Shown here piece after piece: positions 14,402 to 21,318 of a stretch of DNA of 34,371 bases (position 1 is its first letter; each line of letters begins with the position of its first letter). The DNA is taken from positions 1 through 34,371 of the forward strand of contig CAYGYX010000015.1 of the NCBI GenBank assembly GCA_964354255.1. Reading direction: 5' to 3'. The DNA comes from VGBK01 sp964354255. GTDB lineage: Bacteria; Actinomycetota; Acidimicrobiia; Spongiisociales; UBA11373. The notes under the pieces are model-generated. The model ran no database searches, was not told the origin of the DNA, and was given only the letters and a program-made list of their open reading frames with translations. The translations under genes and the position numbers were made by a program.

Positions 14402-15679
14402 GTGAGCCATCCGCCCTCCAGCGTCCCGGGAGGACCGGGGGCACGGCCCGGCCGGGCCCGGCGCACCGCCCGCGCCGCCCTGGTCCGGGTGGATGCCGTC
14501 TTCAGCCAGAAAGGCCCGGCCTTCAAGCAGCTGGCGGTGTCCTGGGCCGCCAACGTGGCCGGTGACACCCTGGTGGCGGTGGCCCTGGCCGGCACGCTGT
14601 TCTTCGACGTGCCCTCGGTGCAGGCCCGGGCCAAGGTGGCCCTCTACCTGCTCTTGACGATCGCCCCCTTCGCGGTGGTAGCCCCGGTGCTGGGCGCCGT
14701 GTTCGGCCGTTTCCCCGCCGCCTTCCGGGCGGTGCTCACCTCGGCCTCGGCGCTGCGGGCGGCAGTGGCGGTGGTGATGGCCTTCGGCCTCACCTCGCTG
14801 TGGCTGTTCCCCCTCGCCTTCACCATGCTGGTGCTCTCCCGGCTCTACGGCATCTCCAAGTCGAGCATGCTGCCGGTCGCTCTCCCCGAGCCGGTGGCCC
14901 TGGTCGCAGCCAACGCCCTCCTCGCCCGCATAGGCATCTACGCGGGGGCGGTGGCGGCGCTGCTGGGAGCCGGCCTCGTCCAGCTTCACTCCGCCGTCGC
15001 CCTGGTGGCGGCCGTCGTGCTCTTCCTCTTCTCGGCTTTCAGTGGCATGGGCCTGCCCGACCCGCGCTCGGCGGGGGACGCCCCGGCGGCCGTCCCGGCC
15101 GTGGCGCCCTCCCGGGAGGCCTTCCGGCAGTCGGTGCGCAGCCTGCGCCTTTCCCGCCTGGCCACTGCGGTGGTGCGCCTGCTGAACGGGTTCCTGCTCG
15201 CCCTGCTCGCCTTCGAGTTCAAGGAGACGGGCGGCATCCTGGATTTTGGGGCCCTCATCGGGGCGGCCGGGATCGGCTTCGGCCTGGCGTCCTTCGTGTC
15301 GCCCTGGCTGGAACGCCGCCTGCGGGAGGAGCCGATGGTGGTGGCCGCCCTGGCGGTGGAGGCGGCTGCCGCCTTCGTCTCCGGCCAGTTCTTCAGCCTG
15401 TGGGCCGCCGCCCTCCTCGCCGGGGCGGCCGGGCTGGCCTGGGGCACGGCCAAGTTCGGCTTTGATGGCCTGCTGCAGAGTGTGATCCGCCCCGATCGGC
15501 GAGGCACCGCCTTCACCCGTGCCGAGACCCTGTTCCAGCTGGCCTGGGTGGCGGGAGCGGTGCTGCCGGTGACCGTGCACATCCCCGCCGAGGCCGGCCT
15601 GGCGGTGGCCGGGGGGGTGGCCCTGGCGGCGCAGACCGTCTTCGTCTCCGGCCTGCTGGTGGAGCCTCGCCCCCGCTAG
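14402..15679 (+). CDS. MFS-like multi-pass membrane transporter
   Basis: A 425-residue integral membrane protein with about twelve hydrophobic segments in two blocks (about residues 40-220 and 245-420) and a cytoplasmic-type loop between them (DPRSAGDAPAA region). That layout is typical of the major facilitator superfamily. A Pro/Gly/Arg-rich, poorly conserved N-terminal tail of about 35 residues precedes the first helix. No substrate-defining motif is recognised, so a drug, metabolite or ion substrate cannot be named. The gene follows PIN-PhoH by 37 nt but has its own -10 box. Its TAG stop overlaps the opposite-strand stop of the next small gene in the shared tetramer CTAG (15676-15679). Confidence 0.78.
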   Translation: MSHPPSSVPGGPGARPGRARRTARAALVRVDAVFSQKGPAFKQLAVSWAANVAGDTLVAVALAGTLFFDVPSVQARAKVALYLLLTIAPFAVVAPVLGAVFGRFPAAFRAVLTSASALRAAVAVVMAFGLTSLWLFPLAFTMLVLSRLYGISKSSMLPVALPEPVALVAANALLARIGIYAGAVAALLGAGLVQLHSAVALVAAVVLFLFSAFSGMGLPDPRSAGDAPAAVPAVAPSREAFRQSVRSLRLSRLATAVVRLLNGFLLALLAFEFKETGGILDFGALIGAAGIGFGLASFVSPWLERRLREEPMVVAALAVEAAAAFVSGQFFSLWAAALLAGAAGLAWGTAKFGFDGLLQSVIRPDRRGTAFTRAETLFQLAWVAGAVLPVTVHIPAEAGLAVAGGVALAAQTVFVSGLLVEPRPR

Positions 15680-15867
15680 CCGTCGATGGAGAGGGACATC
15701 CGGCGCAGCAGGGCGGCCAGGGCGGCCAGCGCGGTGAGGCGGGGGACGAACGCGAGCGCGACCGCCGCGCCCACCGCGGCGGGGAGTACGCCGATGCGCA
15801 CGATGGGGCCGCCGGAGGGGGAGCGGAGGGTGAAGGTGCGGCTCAGGATGGGGCGAGTGTCGGTCAT
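15676..15867 (-). CDS. DUF4342-like small membrane-associated protein
   Basis: A 63-residue protein. Its pattern, a short beta hairpin (TFTLRSPSGGPIVRIGVLPA) followed by a hydrophobic Ala/Val/Leu stretch (about 30-53) and a closing MSLSIDG strand, resembles the C-terminal half of DUF4342 proteins, whose function is not known. It is shorter than the full family because the N-terminal UBA-like half is missing. ATG 15867 lies 9 nt after TAGCCT on the minus strand (plus 15877-15882), the same leaderless arrangement as other genes here, which supports real expression. Its stop overlaps that of the MFS-like gene tail to tail. The family match is by eye and moderate. Confidence 0.6.
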   Translation of the reverse strand: MTDTRPILSRTFTLRSPSGGPIVRIGVLPAAVGAAVALAFVPRLTALAALAALLRRMSLSIDG

Positions 15868-15876
15868 CGCCGCCCG

Positions 15877-15939
15877 AGGCTAGTAGCCGGCGGCCGGGGC
15901 CGGGCCGGGTCGGCATAGGCACCGGGTGGCCGGTACGGT
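15877..15939. promoter_or_regulatory. Divergent DUF4342-like / mec promoter region
   Basis: In the 80-bp gap, TAGCCT on the minus strand (15882-15877) faces the small gene and TACGGT on the plus strand (15934-15939) lies 8 nt before mec ATG 15948. Both fit leaderless initiation. The plus-strand box would drive the whole cysteine operon. Confidence 0.55.
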
Positions 15940-15947
15940 TGGAGGCC

Positions 15948-16373
15948 ATGGAGGTCCCCGCTGAGATCCGCCGGGCGATGGTGGCCCACGCTCTCTTCTG
16001 TTACCCCGAGGAGGCTTGCGGGCTGCTGGCCGCCGATGATGAGGGCCGGCTGCACATGGCCTACTGCCTGAGCAACGTCGATCGCTCGCCGGTGACCTAC
16101 ACCCTCGAGCCACAGGAGCACTTCGCGGCGCTGCGCCATGCCGAAACCCGCGGTTGGCACCTGGCCGGGGTCTTCCACTCGCACACCCACAGCCCGGCTT
16201 ACCCGTCGCCCACCGACGTGGCCCGGGCCCTCGAGCCGGATTGGCTGTACGTGCTGGTGAGCCTCGAGGACCGGGACGCCCCCGCGGTGCGCGGCTTCTG
16301 GATCCGTGACGGGGAAGTGGCGGAAGAGGATCTGGCCGGGGCCGCCGGCGAGATCAGGGAGGTGTCGCAGTGA
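15948..16373 (+). CDS. mec: Mec-type JAMM metalloprotease (cysteine-releasing)
   Basis: A 141-residue zinc peptidase of the M67/JAMM family. In Mycobacterium tuberculosis the homologue Mec (Rv1334) hydrolyses the CysO-cysteine adduct to free cysteine and regenerate the CysO sulfur carrier. The metal-binding motif is intact: Glu22 in PEEACGLL, then His77 and His79, Ser87 and Asp90 in HSHTHSPAYPSPTD (the JAMM pattern HxHx7Sx2D). Length is normal. ATG 15948 is chosen over an in-frame TTG at 15939 because the latter overlaps the -10 box. The stop overlaps the GTG of cysO by 4 nt. It is first in a mec-cysO-cysM-rhodanese/ThiF operon, the same order as the start of the mycobacterial one. Confidence 0.93.
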   Translation: MEVPAEIRRAMVAHALFCYPEEACGLLAADDEGRLHMAYCLSNVDRSPVTYTLEPQEHFAALRHAETRGWHLAGVFHSHTHSPAYPSPTDVARALEPDWLYVLVSLEDRDAPAVRGFWIRDGEVAEEDLAGAAGEIREVSQ

Positions 16374-16645
16374 GTGTCGAGGTGAGGATCCCTACCGTTC
16401 TCCGCCCGAAGACGGGCGGGCAGGCGGTCGTCTCTGCCAAGGGGGCGACCGTGCGGGAGGTGCTGGCCGCCATCGAGGCTGCCCATCCCGGGTTCGGGCC
16501 CATGGTGATGGAGGCGAGCGGCGCGCTGAAGAGGTTCGTCAGCGTCTTCCTCGACGACGAGGACGTGCGCTACCGGCAGGGCCTCGACACCCCGGTCGCG
16601 GACGGCTCCACCCTGGTCATCCTGCCGGCGGTCGCCGGGGGCTGA
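16370..16645 (+). CDS. cysO: CysO-type sulfur carrier protein (MoaD/ThiS fold)
   Basis: A 91-residue ubiquitin-fold sulfur carrier ending in the Gly-Gly tail (PAVAGG) that is adenylated and turned into a thiocarboxylate. The family's core pattern is visible: VRIPTVLRP start, then TVREVLAAIEAAHPGF, FVSVFLDDEDVRY and the DGSTLVILPAVAGG end. Placement between mec and cysM identifies it as CysO rather than MoaD or ThiS. It carries sulfur for CysM-catalysed cysteine synthesis. It starts with GTG overlapping the mec stop by 4 nt, which implies translational coupling, and cysM follows 5 nt after its stop. Confidence 0.93.
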   Translation: MSVEVRIPTVLRPKTGGQAVVSAKGATVREVLAAIEAAHPGFGPMVMEASGALKRFVSVFLDDEDVRYRQGLDTPVADGSTLVILPAVAGG

Positions 16646-16650
16646 GGCCG

Positions 16651-17574
16651 ATGGCCGCCCGCCCCGCCTCCCGGTGCCGCACCCCGCTGGTGCCGCTGCC
16701 GGCGCTGTCCCCGCGTCCGGGGATCGCCCTGTACGCCAAGCTGGAATGGCACAACCCCACCGGGTCGGTGAAGGACCGCCCGGCGCGCTGGATGCTCGAG
16801 GGCGCCGAGCGCGACGGCCTGGTGGAGCCGGGGGATGCCCTCGTCGAGCCTACCTCGGGGAACACCGGCATCGCCCCGGCCTGTCTGGCCCGCCTCCGGG
16901 GGTACCCCATGACGGTGGTGGTCCCCGACCACGCGGGCGAGGAGCGCCAGGCCCTGCTGCGGGCTTTCGGAGCCGAGGTGGTGGAGAGCCCGGGGGAGGG
17001 CGGGGCGAACGGAGCGGTGGAGGTCGCCTCCGACATCGCCGCGGCGGGAGGACACACGATGCTGTTCCAGTATGCCAACCCGGCCAACCCGCAGTCCCAC
17101 TACGAGGGAACGGGCCCGGAGATCCTGGAGCAGGTGGGCCGGGTCGACGCCTTCATCGCCGGCCTGGGCACCGGGGGCACCCTGATGGGGGTGGGGCGGG
17201 CCCTGCGGGAGGCCGACCCGGCCACCCGGGTGGTGGCCGCCGCCCCTCCCATCGGGGAGAGCGTGCTGGGCCTGCGGTCGCTGGAGGACGGGTTCGTGCC
17301 CCCGATCTTCGACCCGGCCGTGATCGATTTCCGGATCCTGGTGAGCACCGCCGATGCGGTGCGGGCCACCCGGCGCCTGCTGGTCGAAGAGGGCCTCTTC
17401 GCCGGCCTGTCGTCGGGGGCCGGGCTGCACGCCGCCCTGCGCTGGGCGCAACGCATCGAGGAGGGCAGGCTGGTGCTGCTCTTCGCCGATTCGGGGTGGA
17501 AGTACCTCTCCAGCGGCGCCTGGGAGGGGACGGTGGAGGAGGCGGCGGCCCGCCTGAACGGGAGGTTGTGGTGA
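16651..17574 (+). CDS. cysM: CysM cysteine synthase using CysO thiocarboxylate
   Basis: A 307-residue PLP enzyme of the cysteine synthase/beta-lyase family. In the characterised mycobacterial pathway CysM uses O-phosphoserine and CysO thiocarboxylate to form a CysO-cysteine adduct. Lys41, in NPTGSVKDR, is the PLP Schiff-base lysine. TSGNTGIA (68-75) binds the substrate carboxylate, and GLGTGGTLMG holds the PLP phosphate loop. SGAGLHAAL near the C terminus matches the SSG(A)-type PLP-ring contact. The choice of O-phosphoserine rather than O-acetylserine is inferred from the operon. ATG 16651 fits the family start; upstream in-frame sequence belongs to cysO in another frame. Spacing to the next gene is 34 nt. 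Confidence 0.93.
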   Translation: MAARPASRCRTPLVPLPALSPRPGIALYAKLEWHNPTGSVKDRPARWMLEGAERDGLVEPGDALVEPTSGNTGIAPACLARLRGYPMTVVVPDHAGEERQALLRAFGAEVVESPGEGGANGAVEVASDIAAAGGHTMLFQYANPANPQSHYEGTGPEILEQVGRVDAFIAGLGTGGTLMGVGRALREADPATRVVAAAPPIGESVLGLRSLEDGFVPPIFDPAVIDFRILVSTADAVRATRRLLVEEGLFAGLSSGAGLHAALRWAQRIEEGRLVLLFADSGWKYLSSGAWEGTVEEAAARLNGRLW

Positions 17575-17608
17575 GACGGCCGGCCGGGACGGGCGAGGAG
17601 GTGGGGAG

Positions 17609-18781
17609 GTGACGGTCGACTATGGGGCCTTCGTCAACCGGGTGCGGGGATCGGTCACCGAGGTCACCCCGGCCGAGCTGGAATCCCGGCCGGCGGGAAC
17701 CGTCGACATCATCGATGTCCGCGAGGCGGAGGAGTGGGAGCAGGGGGCGATCCCCGGCGCCTGGTGGGTGGCCCGGGGGGTGCTTGAGGGCAACGTCGCC
17801 CGGCACCTTCCCGACCCCGGCACCGAGATCGTGCTCTACTGCTCGGGGGGGCCCCGTTCGGTGCTGGCGGCCCGGGCCTTGCAGGACATGGGCTACCGGC
17901 GGGTAGCCTCTCTGGCGGGCGGCTTCGACCGCTGGAAGGCCGAGGGGCGAAAGTGGGAGGTACCCGTGGGACTCGACGCAAGCCAGCGGGCGCGCTACAG
18001 CCGGCATCTGCTCCTCCCCGAGATAGGGGAGGCAGGGCAGGAGAAGCTGCTGGCCTCCAAGGTGCTGCTGGTGGGGGCGGGGGGCCTCGGCTCCCCGGTG
18101 GTCCTGTACCTGGCGGGCGCTGGGGTGGGGACGCTCGGCATCGTGGACTTCGACGTGGTGGATGCGACCAACCTGCAGCGCCAGGTGGTGCACAACCTCG
18201 ACCGGGTGGGCCGCCTGAAGGTGGAGTCGGCCGCCGAGACCGTCCGGCGCCTCAACCCCGACGTGACGGTGGTGACCTACCCGGAGCGGCTCTCCGCCGC
18301 CAATGCCCTCGAGATCATGGCGGGCTACGACGTGATCGTCGACGGCGCCGACAACTTCCCCGTGCGCTACTTGATGAACGATGCCTCGCTGCACCTGCGC
18401 ACACCGGTGGTGCACGGCTCGATCTTCCGTTTCGAAGGCCAGGCCACCGTCTTGCGGCCCTACGAAGGCCCCTGCTACCGGTGCCTCTTCCCGGAGCCGC
18501 CGCCGGCCGATCTGGCTCCGTCCTGCGCCGAGGCCGGGGTGCTGGGGGTCGTCCCGGGGATAATCGGCTCCATCGAGGTGGTGGAAGTGATCAAGCTGCT
18601 CCTCGGGATTGGGGAGACCCTGGTGGGCCGGCTGCTCACCTACGACTCGCTCACTCAGGAGTTCCGGACCTTGCAGGTGCGCCGCGACCCACACTGCCCT
18701 GCCTGTGCCGACGAAAACCTGGTGCCCGTGCTGGTCGAATACGACGACGCCTGCCGCTTCGGCGGCGGCCTCGCCCGCTGA
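17609..18781 (+). CDS. Rhodanese-ThiF/MoeB fusion, sulfur-carrier activating enzyme
   Basis: A 390-residue protein expected to adenylate the CysO C terminus and deliver sulfur to it. The rhodanese domain is at the N terminus (about 16-118), with the active-site Cys78 in the loop YCSGGPRS. The E1-like ThiF/MoeB domain follows (about 125-370). It has the ATP loop GAGGLGS (156-162), Asp180 and Asp182, DGADNFPVRY (245-254), zinc ligands CYRC (289-292) and CPAC (363-366), and a candidate catalytic Cys306 in PSCAEAG. In mycobacterial MoeZ and human MOCS3 the order is the reverse, with rhodanese at the C terminus, so this is a permuted fusion. Being the last gene of the mec-cysO-cysM operon makes CysO its probable partner. 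It could also serve MoaD. GTG 17609 has GAGGAG upstream. Confidence 0.9.
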   Translation: MTVDYGAFVNRVRGSVTEVTPAELESRPAGTVDIIDVREAEEWEQGAIPGAWWVARGVLEGNVARHLPDPGTEIVLYCSGGPRSVLAARALQDMGYRRVASLAGGFDRWKAEGRKWEVPVGLDASQRARYSRHLLLPEIGEAGQEKLLASKVLLVGAGGLGSPVVLYLAGAGVGTLGIVDFDVVDATNLQRQVVHNLDRVGRLKVESAAETVRRLNPDVTVVTYPERLSAANALEIMAGYDVIVDGADNFPVRYLMNDASLHLRTPVVHGSIFRFEGQATVLRPYEGPCYRCLFPEPPPADLAPSCAEAGVLGVVPGIIGSIEVVEVIKLLLGIGETLVGRLLTYDSLTQEFRTLQVRRDPHCPACADENLVPVLVEYDDACRFGGGLAR

Positions 18782-18803
18782 GGGAGCGGGCCCGGGGTCG
18801 CTG

Positions 18804-18821
18804 GTCCGCCTGTTGGCGGGC
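18804..18821 (+). terminator. Terminator hairpin after the cysteine operon
   Basis: A 7-bp stem (18804-18810 with 18815-18821, one G-T wobble) closed by TGTT, about 25 nt after the last stop of the operon. It is followed by a C/T-containing run (GGGCCTTCT) but no T tract. Confidence 0.5.
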
Positions 18822-18851
18822 GGGCCTTCTGAACAGGTGGTTTGGTGCCGC

Positions 18852-19022
18852 TACACTGTTTCGGACAAGAGCGGGGCTGATGCGCTCCAGGTCTCTCGGG
18901 CTGCATGGTTGCCGACCCGGAAGGCACGAGGCGGACCTGACCTCATTGAGTGCCCCGCAGCCGGACCCGCGGTGACCGCCGCGGGGCGGCAGGACGAGAA
19001 TGGTCGAGAGGCAGCAGCCCGA
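18852..19022 (+). promoter_or_regulatory. Promoter and long structured leader of the RRM gene
   Basis: TACACT (18852-18857) is a good -10 box and places the start near 18864, giving a leader of about 160 nt. The 3' half of the leader has GC-rich inverted repeats, including CCGCGG-type arms within 18970-18992. Long leaders are common for cold-inducible or self-regulated RNA-binding proteins. No known riboswitch was recognised. The whole 241-bp gap (18782-19022) holds no gene. Confidence 0.45.
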
Positions 19023-19445
19023 ATGAATATCTACGTAGGGAACCTTCCCTTCAGCTACACGTCGGCCGACCTGGAGAAGCTGTTCACCAGGCACGGCACC
19101 GTGGCGTCCGCTCAGGTGGTCACCGATCGCACCACCGGGCGCTCCCGGGGCTTCGGTTTCGTGGAGATGGAAAGCGACGACGAAGCCCGCGCCGCCATCA
19201 CGGCGCTGGGCGAGATGGACATCGATGGCCGGCGGCTCACGGTGAACGAGGCTCGTCCTCGCGTTGAGCGGCGTCCCTCCGATCGTGGCGGCTACGGCGG
19301 CGGCTACGGCGGCGGGCGCAGCGGCGGCGGCGGCGGCTACGGCGGCGGCGGCCGTCCCGGCGGCGGCGGCCGTCCCGGCGGCGGCTACGGCGGCGGGCGC
19401 AGCGGCGGCGGCAGCTACGGCGGCGGCAACGATCGCGGCCGCTAG
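19023..19445 (+). CDS. Glycine-rich RRM RNA-binding protein
   Basis: A 140-residue protein with one RNA recognition motif (residues 1-80) and a low-complexity Gly/Tyr/Arg tail (about 87-140). RNP2 is IYVGNL (3-8) and RNP1 is RGFGFVEM (42-49); both aromatic contacts are present. The tail is built of GGYGGGYGGGRSGGG-type units, as in cyanobacterial Rbp and plant glycine-rich proteins. It should bind single-stranded RNA in the cytoplasm as a chaperone or in cold adaptation; this is inferred from the family. ATG 19023 begins exactly at the expected MNIYVGNL start. An AGAGG element lies about 11 nt upstream, a rather long spacing. A strong terminator follows at 19466, so it is monocistronic. Confidence 0.93.
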   Translation: MNIYVGNLPFSYTSADLEKLFTRHGTVASAQVVTDRTTGRSRGFGFVEMESDDEARAAITALGEMDIDGRRLTVNEARPRVERRPSDRGGYGGGYGGGRSGGGGGYGGGGRPGGGGRPGGGYGGGRSGGGSYGGGNDRGR

Positions 19446-19465
19446 GACCCACAGGCACTAGAGGA

Positions 19466-19496
19466 GCGGCGGCCCGGGCACTGCCCGGGCCGCCGC
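19466..19496 (+). terminator. Terminator of the RRM gene
   Basis: A perfect 14-bp GC stem (19466-19479 with 19483-19496, core GCGGCGGCCCGGGC) with a 3-nt ACT loop, about 20 nt after the stop. The run after the stem is TTCG rather than poly-T. Confidence 0.75.
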
Positions 19497-19530
19497 TTCG
19501 CGTCCGGGGTCACCCGGGTCCGGGGCCGGG

Positions 19531-19536
19531 TAGGCT
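19531..19536 (+). promoter_or_regulatory. -10 box for the PH-like gene
   Basis: TAGGCT, 10 nt before ATG 19547 and with no Shine-Dalgarno sequence. The transcript would begin at or within about 4 nt of the start codon. Confidence 0.5.
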
Positions 19537-19546
19537 TGCCGAGAAG

Positions 19547-19951
19547 ATGGCAAGCTCATCCGAACCGACTCGCCTGCCCCTGGTGTGGGCACGCTGGTTG
19601 CGTCCGCTGGGCATCCTGATCGGGGGCACGGCTAGCCGGACCTGGGTGGAGGTGGGGCCCGACACGTTGACGGCTTCCTTCGGGCCGCTGGGCTGGGCCG
19701 AGGTGCCGCGGGCGTCCATCCGTACGGCCGCGGCGCTGCGTTGGCCCTGGTGGTGGGGCTACGGGATCCGCTGGTACGGCCGGGAGGGTGTCGGCTTCGT
19801 CGGCCGGGGGGCGGGCGTGGTTGAAATGACTCTGGATCCCCCGGTCCAGGTACGGGCGGTGCTGTCGCGCCGGGTGCGGCGCCTGGCCCTGTCGCCGGAG
19901 GACCCGGACCGGCTGCTTGCTCTGCTGGGGGCGTCGGGCGGGGCTGGCTGA
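19547..19951 (+). CDS. Small protein with a possible PH-like domain
   Basis: A 134-residue protein that I do not firmly recognise. It is soluble and beta-rich: VEVGPDTLTASFGPLGWAEVPRASI, then WWWGYGIRWYGREGVGFVGRGAGVVEMTLDPP. The order of strands, the Trp-rich turn and the closing V-V-E-x-T-L pattern resemble small actinobacterial proteins with a PH-like (bPH) domain. The match is by eye only. There is no signal peptide or clear transmembrane helix, although the segment around GILIGG is mildly hydrophobic. It converges on the GSDH-type gene with 8 bp between stops. Confidence 0.7.
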   Translation: MASSSEPTRLPLVWARWLRPLGILIGGTASRTWVEVGPDTLTASFGPLGWAEVPRASIRTAAALRWPWWWGYGIRWYGREGVGFVGRGAGVVEMTLDPPVQVRAVLSRRVRRLALSPEDPDRLLALLGASGGAG

Positions 19952-19959
19952 GCCGCGTC

Positions 19960-21219
19960 TCATCCCCGATCGAGGCGGTACACGGACCCACCGGCAGTGG
20001 TGACGTAGAGCTCCCCGGCGCCGTCGAGGCCGAAGGAGGTGAGGCCTGGCGCCCGGCCCAGGGAGTCGCTCCAGTCGCGCATCTCGTAGATGCCCTCGGG
20101 GTCGCGGCGGAACGAGGCGATCATGCCCGAGCAGTAGTCGCCGTAGAAGTAGCTGCCGTCGAGTTCGGGGATGGCCTCTCCCCGGTAGACATAGCCCCCG
20201 GTCACCGAGCAGTTGCCGGCGGTGTGCCCGTACTCGAGGTCGGGAAGCTGGAAGGAACCGGGGTCGCATCCCTCGGCTCGGTAGCAGTGGTTGCCCTCGG
20301 TGATGGACCAGCCGAAGTTGAGCCCCCGGGAGTCGATGTGGGCGATGTTGATCTCTTCCCAGGAGCTCTGGCCAACATCGCCGATGTAGATCAGCTCCCC
20401 GTCGAAGGAGAAGCGCCAGGGGTTGCGCAGCCCCTTGGCCCACACCTCCCGGGCCCCGCCCCCGGCGGCATAGGGGTTGTCGGGGGGGATGGCGTAGGGG
20501 TCGCCCTCGACGTCGATGCGCAGGATGGAGCCGAGCAGGGAGGCGGGGTCCTGCCCGGTGGCATAGGGGTCGCCGGCGCCCCCGCCGTCGCCGAGGCCGA
20601 TGTAGAGGTAGCCGTCGGGCCCGAAGGCGATCATCCCGCCGTTGTGGTTGGCGGCCGGCTGATCGACGGTGAGCAGCACCCGGCGCGATTCGGGGTCGGC
20701 CGCGTCGGGGTCGGCCGACACCCGGTATTCGGCCACGACGGTGTCCCCATCCCCGTCGGTGTAATCCACGTAGAAGAGGCCGTTGCCGGCGTAGGCGGGG
20801 TGGAAGGCCAGGCCGAGGAGGCCCTGCTCCCCGCCGGAGGAGACCAGGTCGGAGAGGTCGAGGAACGTCCCGAGGCGCTCGCCGTCGCGGAGCAACTGGA
20901 TGCGGCCTCCCTGCTCGACGACGAAGAGGCGGTCGTCGCCGGGAGGGGCGGCCACGAACACGGGCGCGCTAAGCCCGGAGGCCACCTCGACCAGCGCCAG
21001 GTCGAGTTCTCCCAGGGGGGTGGGAGCGGTGACGCTGGTGGTGGTGCTCGCCTCGGTTGAGGTGGTGGTGGCCGGGGTCGTGGTGGAAGTGGTGGTGGCG
21101 CCCGTGGTGGGTGGGGCGGTAGTGAGCTCGGGAAGGGTGGTGGTCGTCGTCTCTTGACCGGCGCAGGCGGCGGCTAGCAGGGCAAGGGCCGGGAACAGGA
21201 GCAGGGCGAGGCGGCGCAC
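19960..21219 (-). CDS. GSDH/PQQ-type sugar dehydrogenase lipoprotein
   Basis: A 419-residue exported lipoprotein. The signal peptide ends in the lipobox LLAAAC with Cys19 as the lipidation site. A Thr-rich linker (about 23-67, TTTTTLPELTTAPPTT and similar) follows and probably spans the cell envelope. The rest (about 75-419) is a six-bladed beta-propeller of the glucose/sorbosone dehydrogenase (GSDH, Hip-like) family. Markers are HNGGMIAFGPDGYLYIGLGDGGGAGDP, LLGSILRIDV and GLRNPWRFSFD. In known members the His of HNGG is catalytic and PQQ is the cofactor; PQQ synthesis genes are not seen here, so substrate and cofactor stay open. GTG 21219 lies 8 nt after TATCTT with no ribosome-binding site. 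It would act at the outer face of the membrane. Confidence 0.9.
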   Translation of the reverse strand: MRRLALLLFPALALLAAACAGQETTTTTLPELTTAPPTTGATTTSTTTPATTTSTEASTTTSVTAPTPLGELDLALVEVASGLSAPVFVAAPPGDDRLFVVEQGGRIQLLRDGERLGTFLDLSDLVSSGGEQGLLGLAFHPAYAGNGLFYVDYTDGDGDTVVAEYRVSADPDAADPESRRVLLTVDQPAANHNGGMIAFGPDGYLYIGLGDGGGAGDPYATGQDPASLLGSILRIDVEGDPYAIPPDNPYAAGGGAREVWAKGLRNPWRFSFDGELIYIGDVGQSSWEEINIAHIDSRGLNFGWSITEGNHCYRAEGCDPGSFQLPDLEYGHTAGNCSVTGGYVYRGEAIPELDGSYFYGDYCSGMIASFRRDPEGIYEMRDWSDSLGRAPGLTSFGLDGAGELYVTTAGGSVYRLDRG

Positions 21220-21227
21220 GGCCGTCG

Positions 21228-21233
21228 AAGATA
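21228..21233 (-). promoter_or_regulatory. -10 box for the GSDH lipoprotein gene
   Basis: On the minus strand this is TATCTT, 8 nt before GTG 21219, in the extended context TTGACTATCTT. It fits the leaderless pattern. Confidence 0.5.
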
Positions 21234-21283
21234 GTCAAGCGCCGTCGCTACCGGGAAGGGCAGGACCGCGACCGAGCTCCGGC

Positions 21284-21316
21284 GGCCCGGCGCTTCGGCG
21301 GCGGCTCCGCCGGGCC
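21284..21316 (-). terminator. Terminator hairpin after the PLP enzyme gene
   Basis: A perfect 9-bp stem (21284-21292 GGCCCGGCG with 21308-21316 CGCCGGGCC) begins 2 nt past the stop of the minus-strand gene. The loop is 15 nt and can fold further. It has no T tract. Confidence 0.55.
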
Positions 21317-21318
21317 CC

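Noticed and set aside
12772..14634. A 620-codon minus-strand frame opposite PIN-PhoH
   Set aside because: Antisense shadow of the PIN-PhoH gene, low complexity and without motif.
19284..19440. CRISPR-like or other DNA repeat in the glycine-rich stretch
   Set aside because: The GGC-rich repetition is codon-driven by the Gly/Tyr/Arg protein tail, with no spacers.
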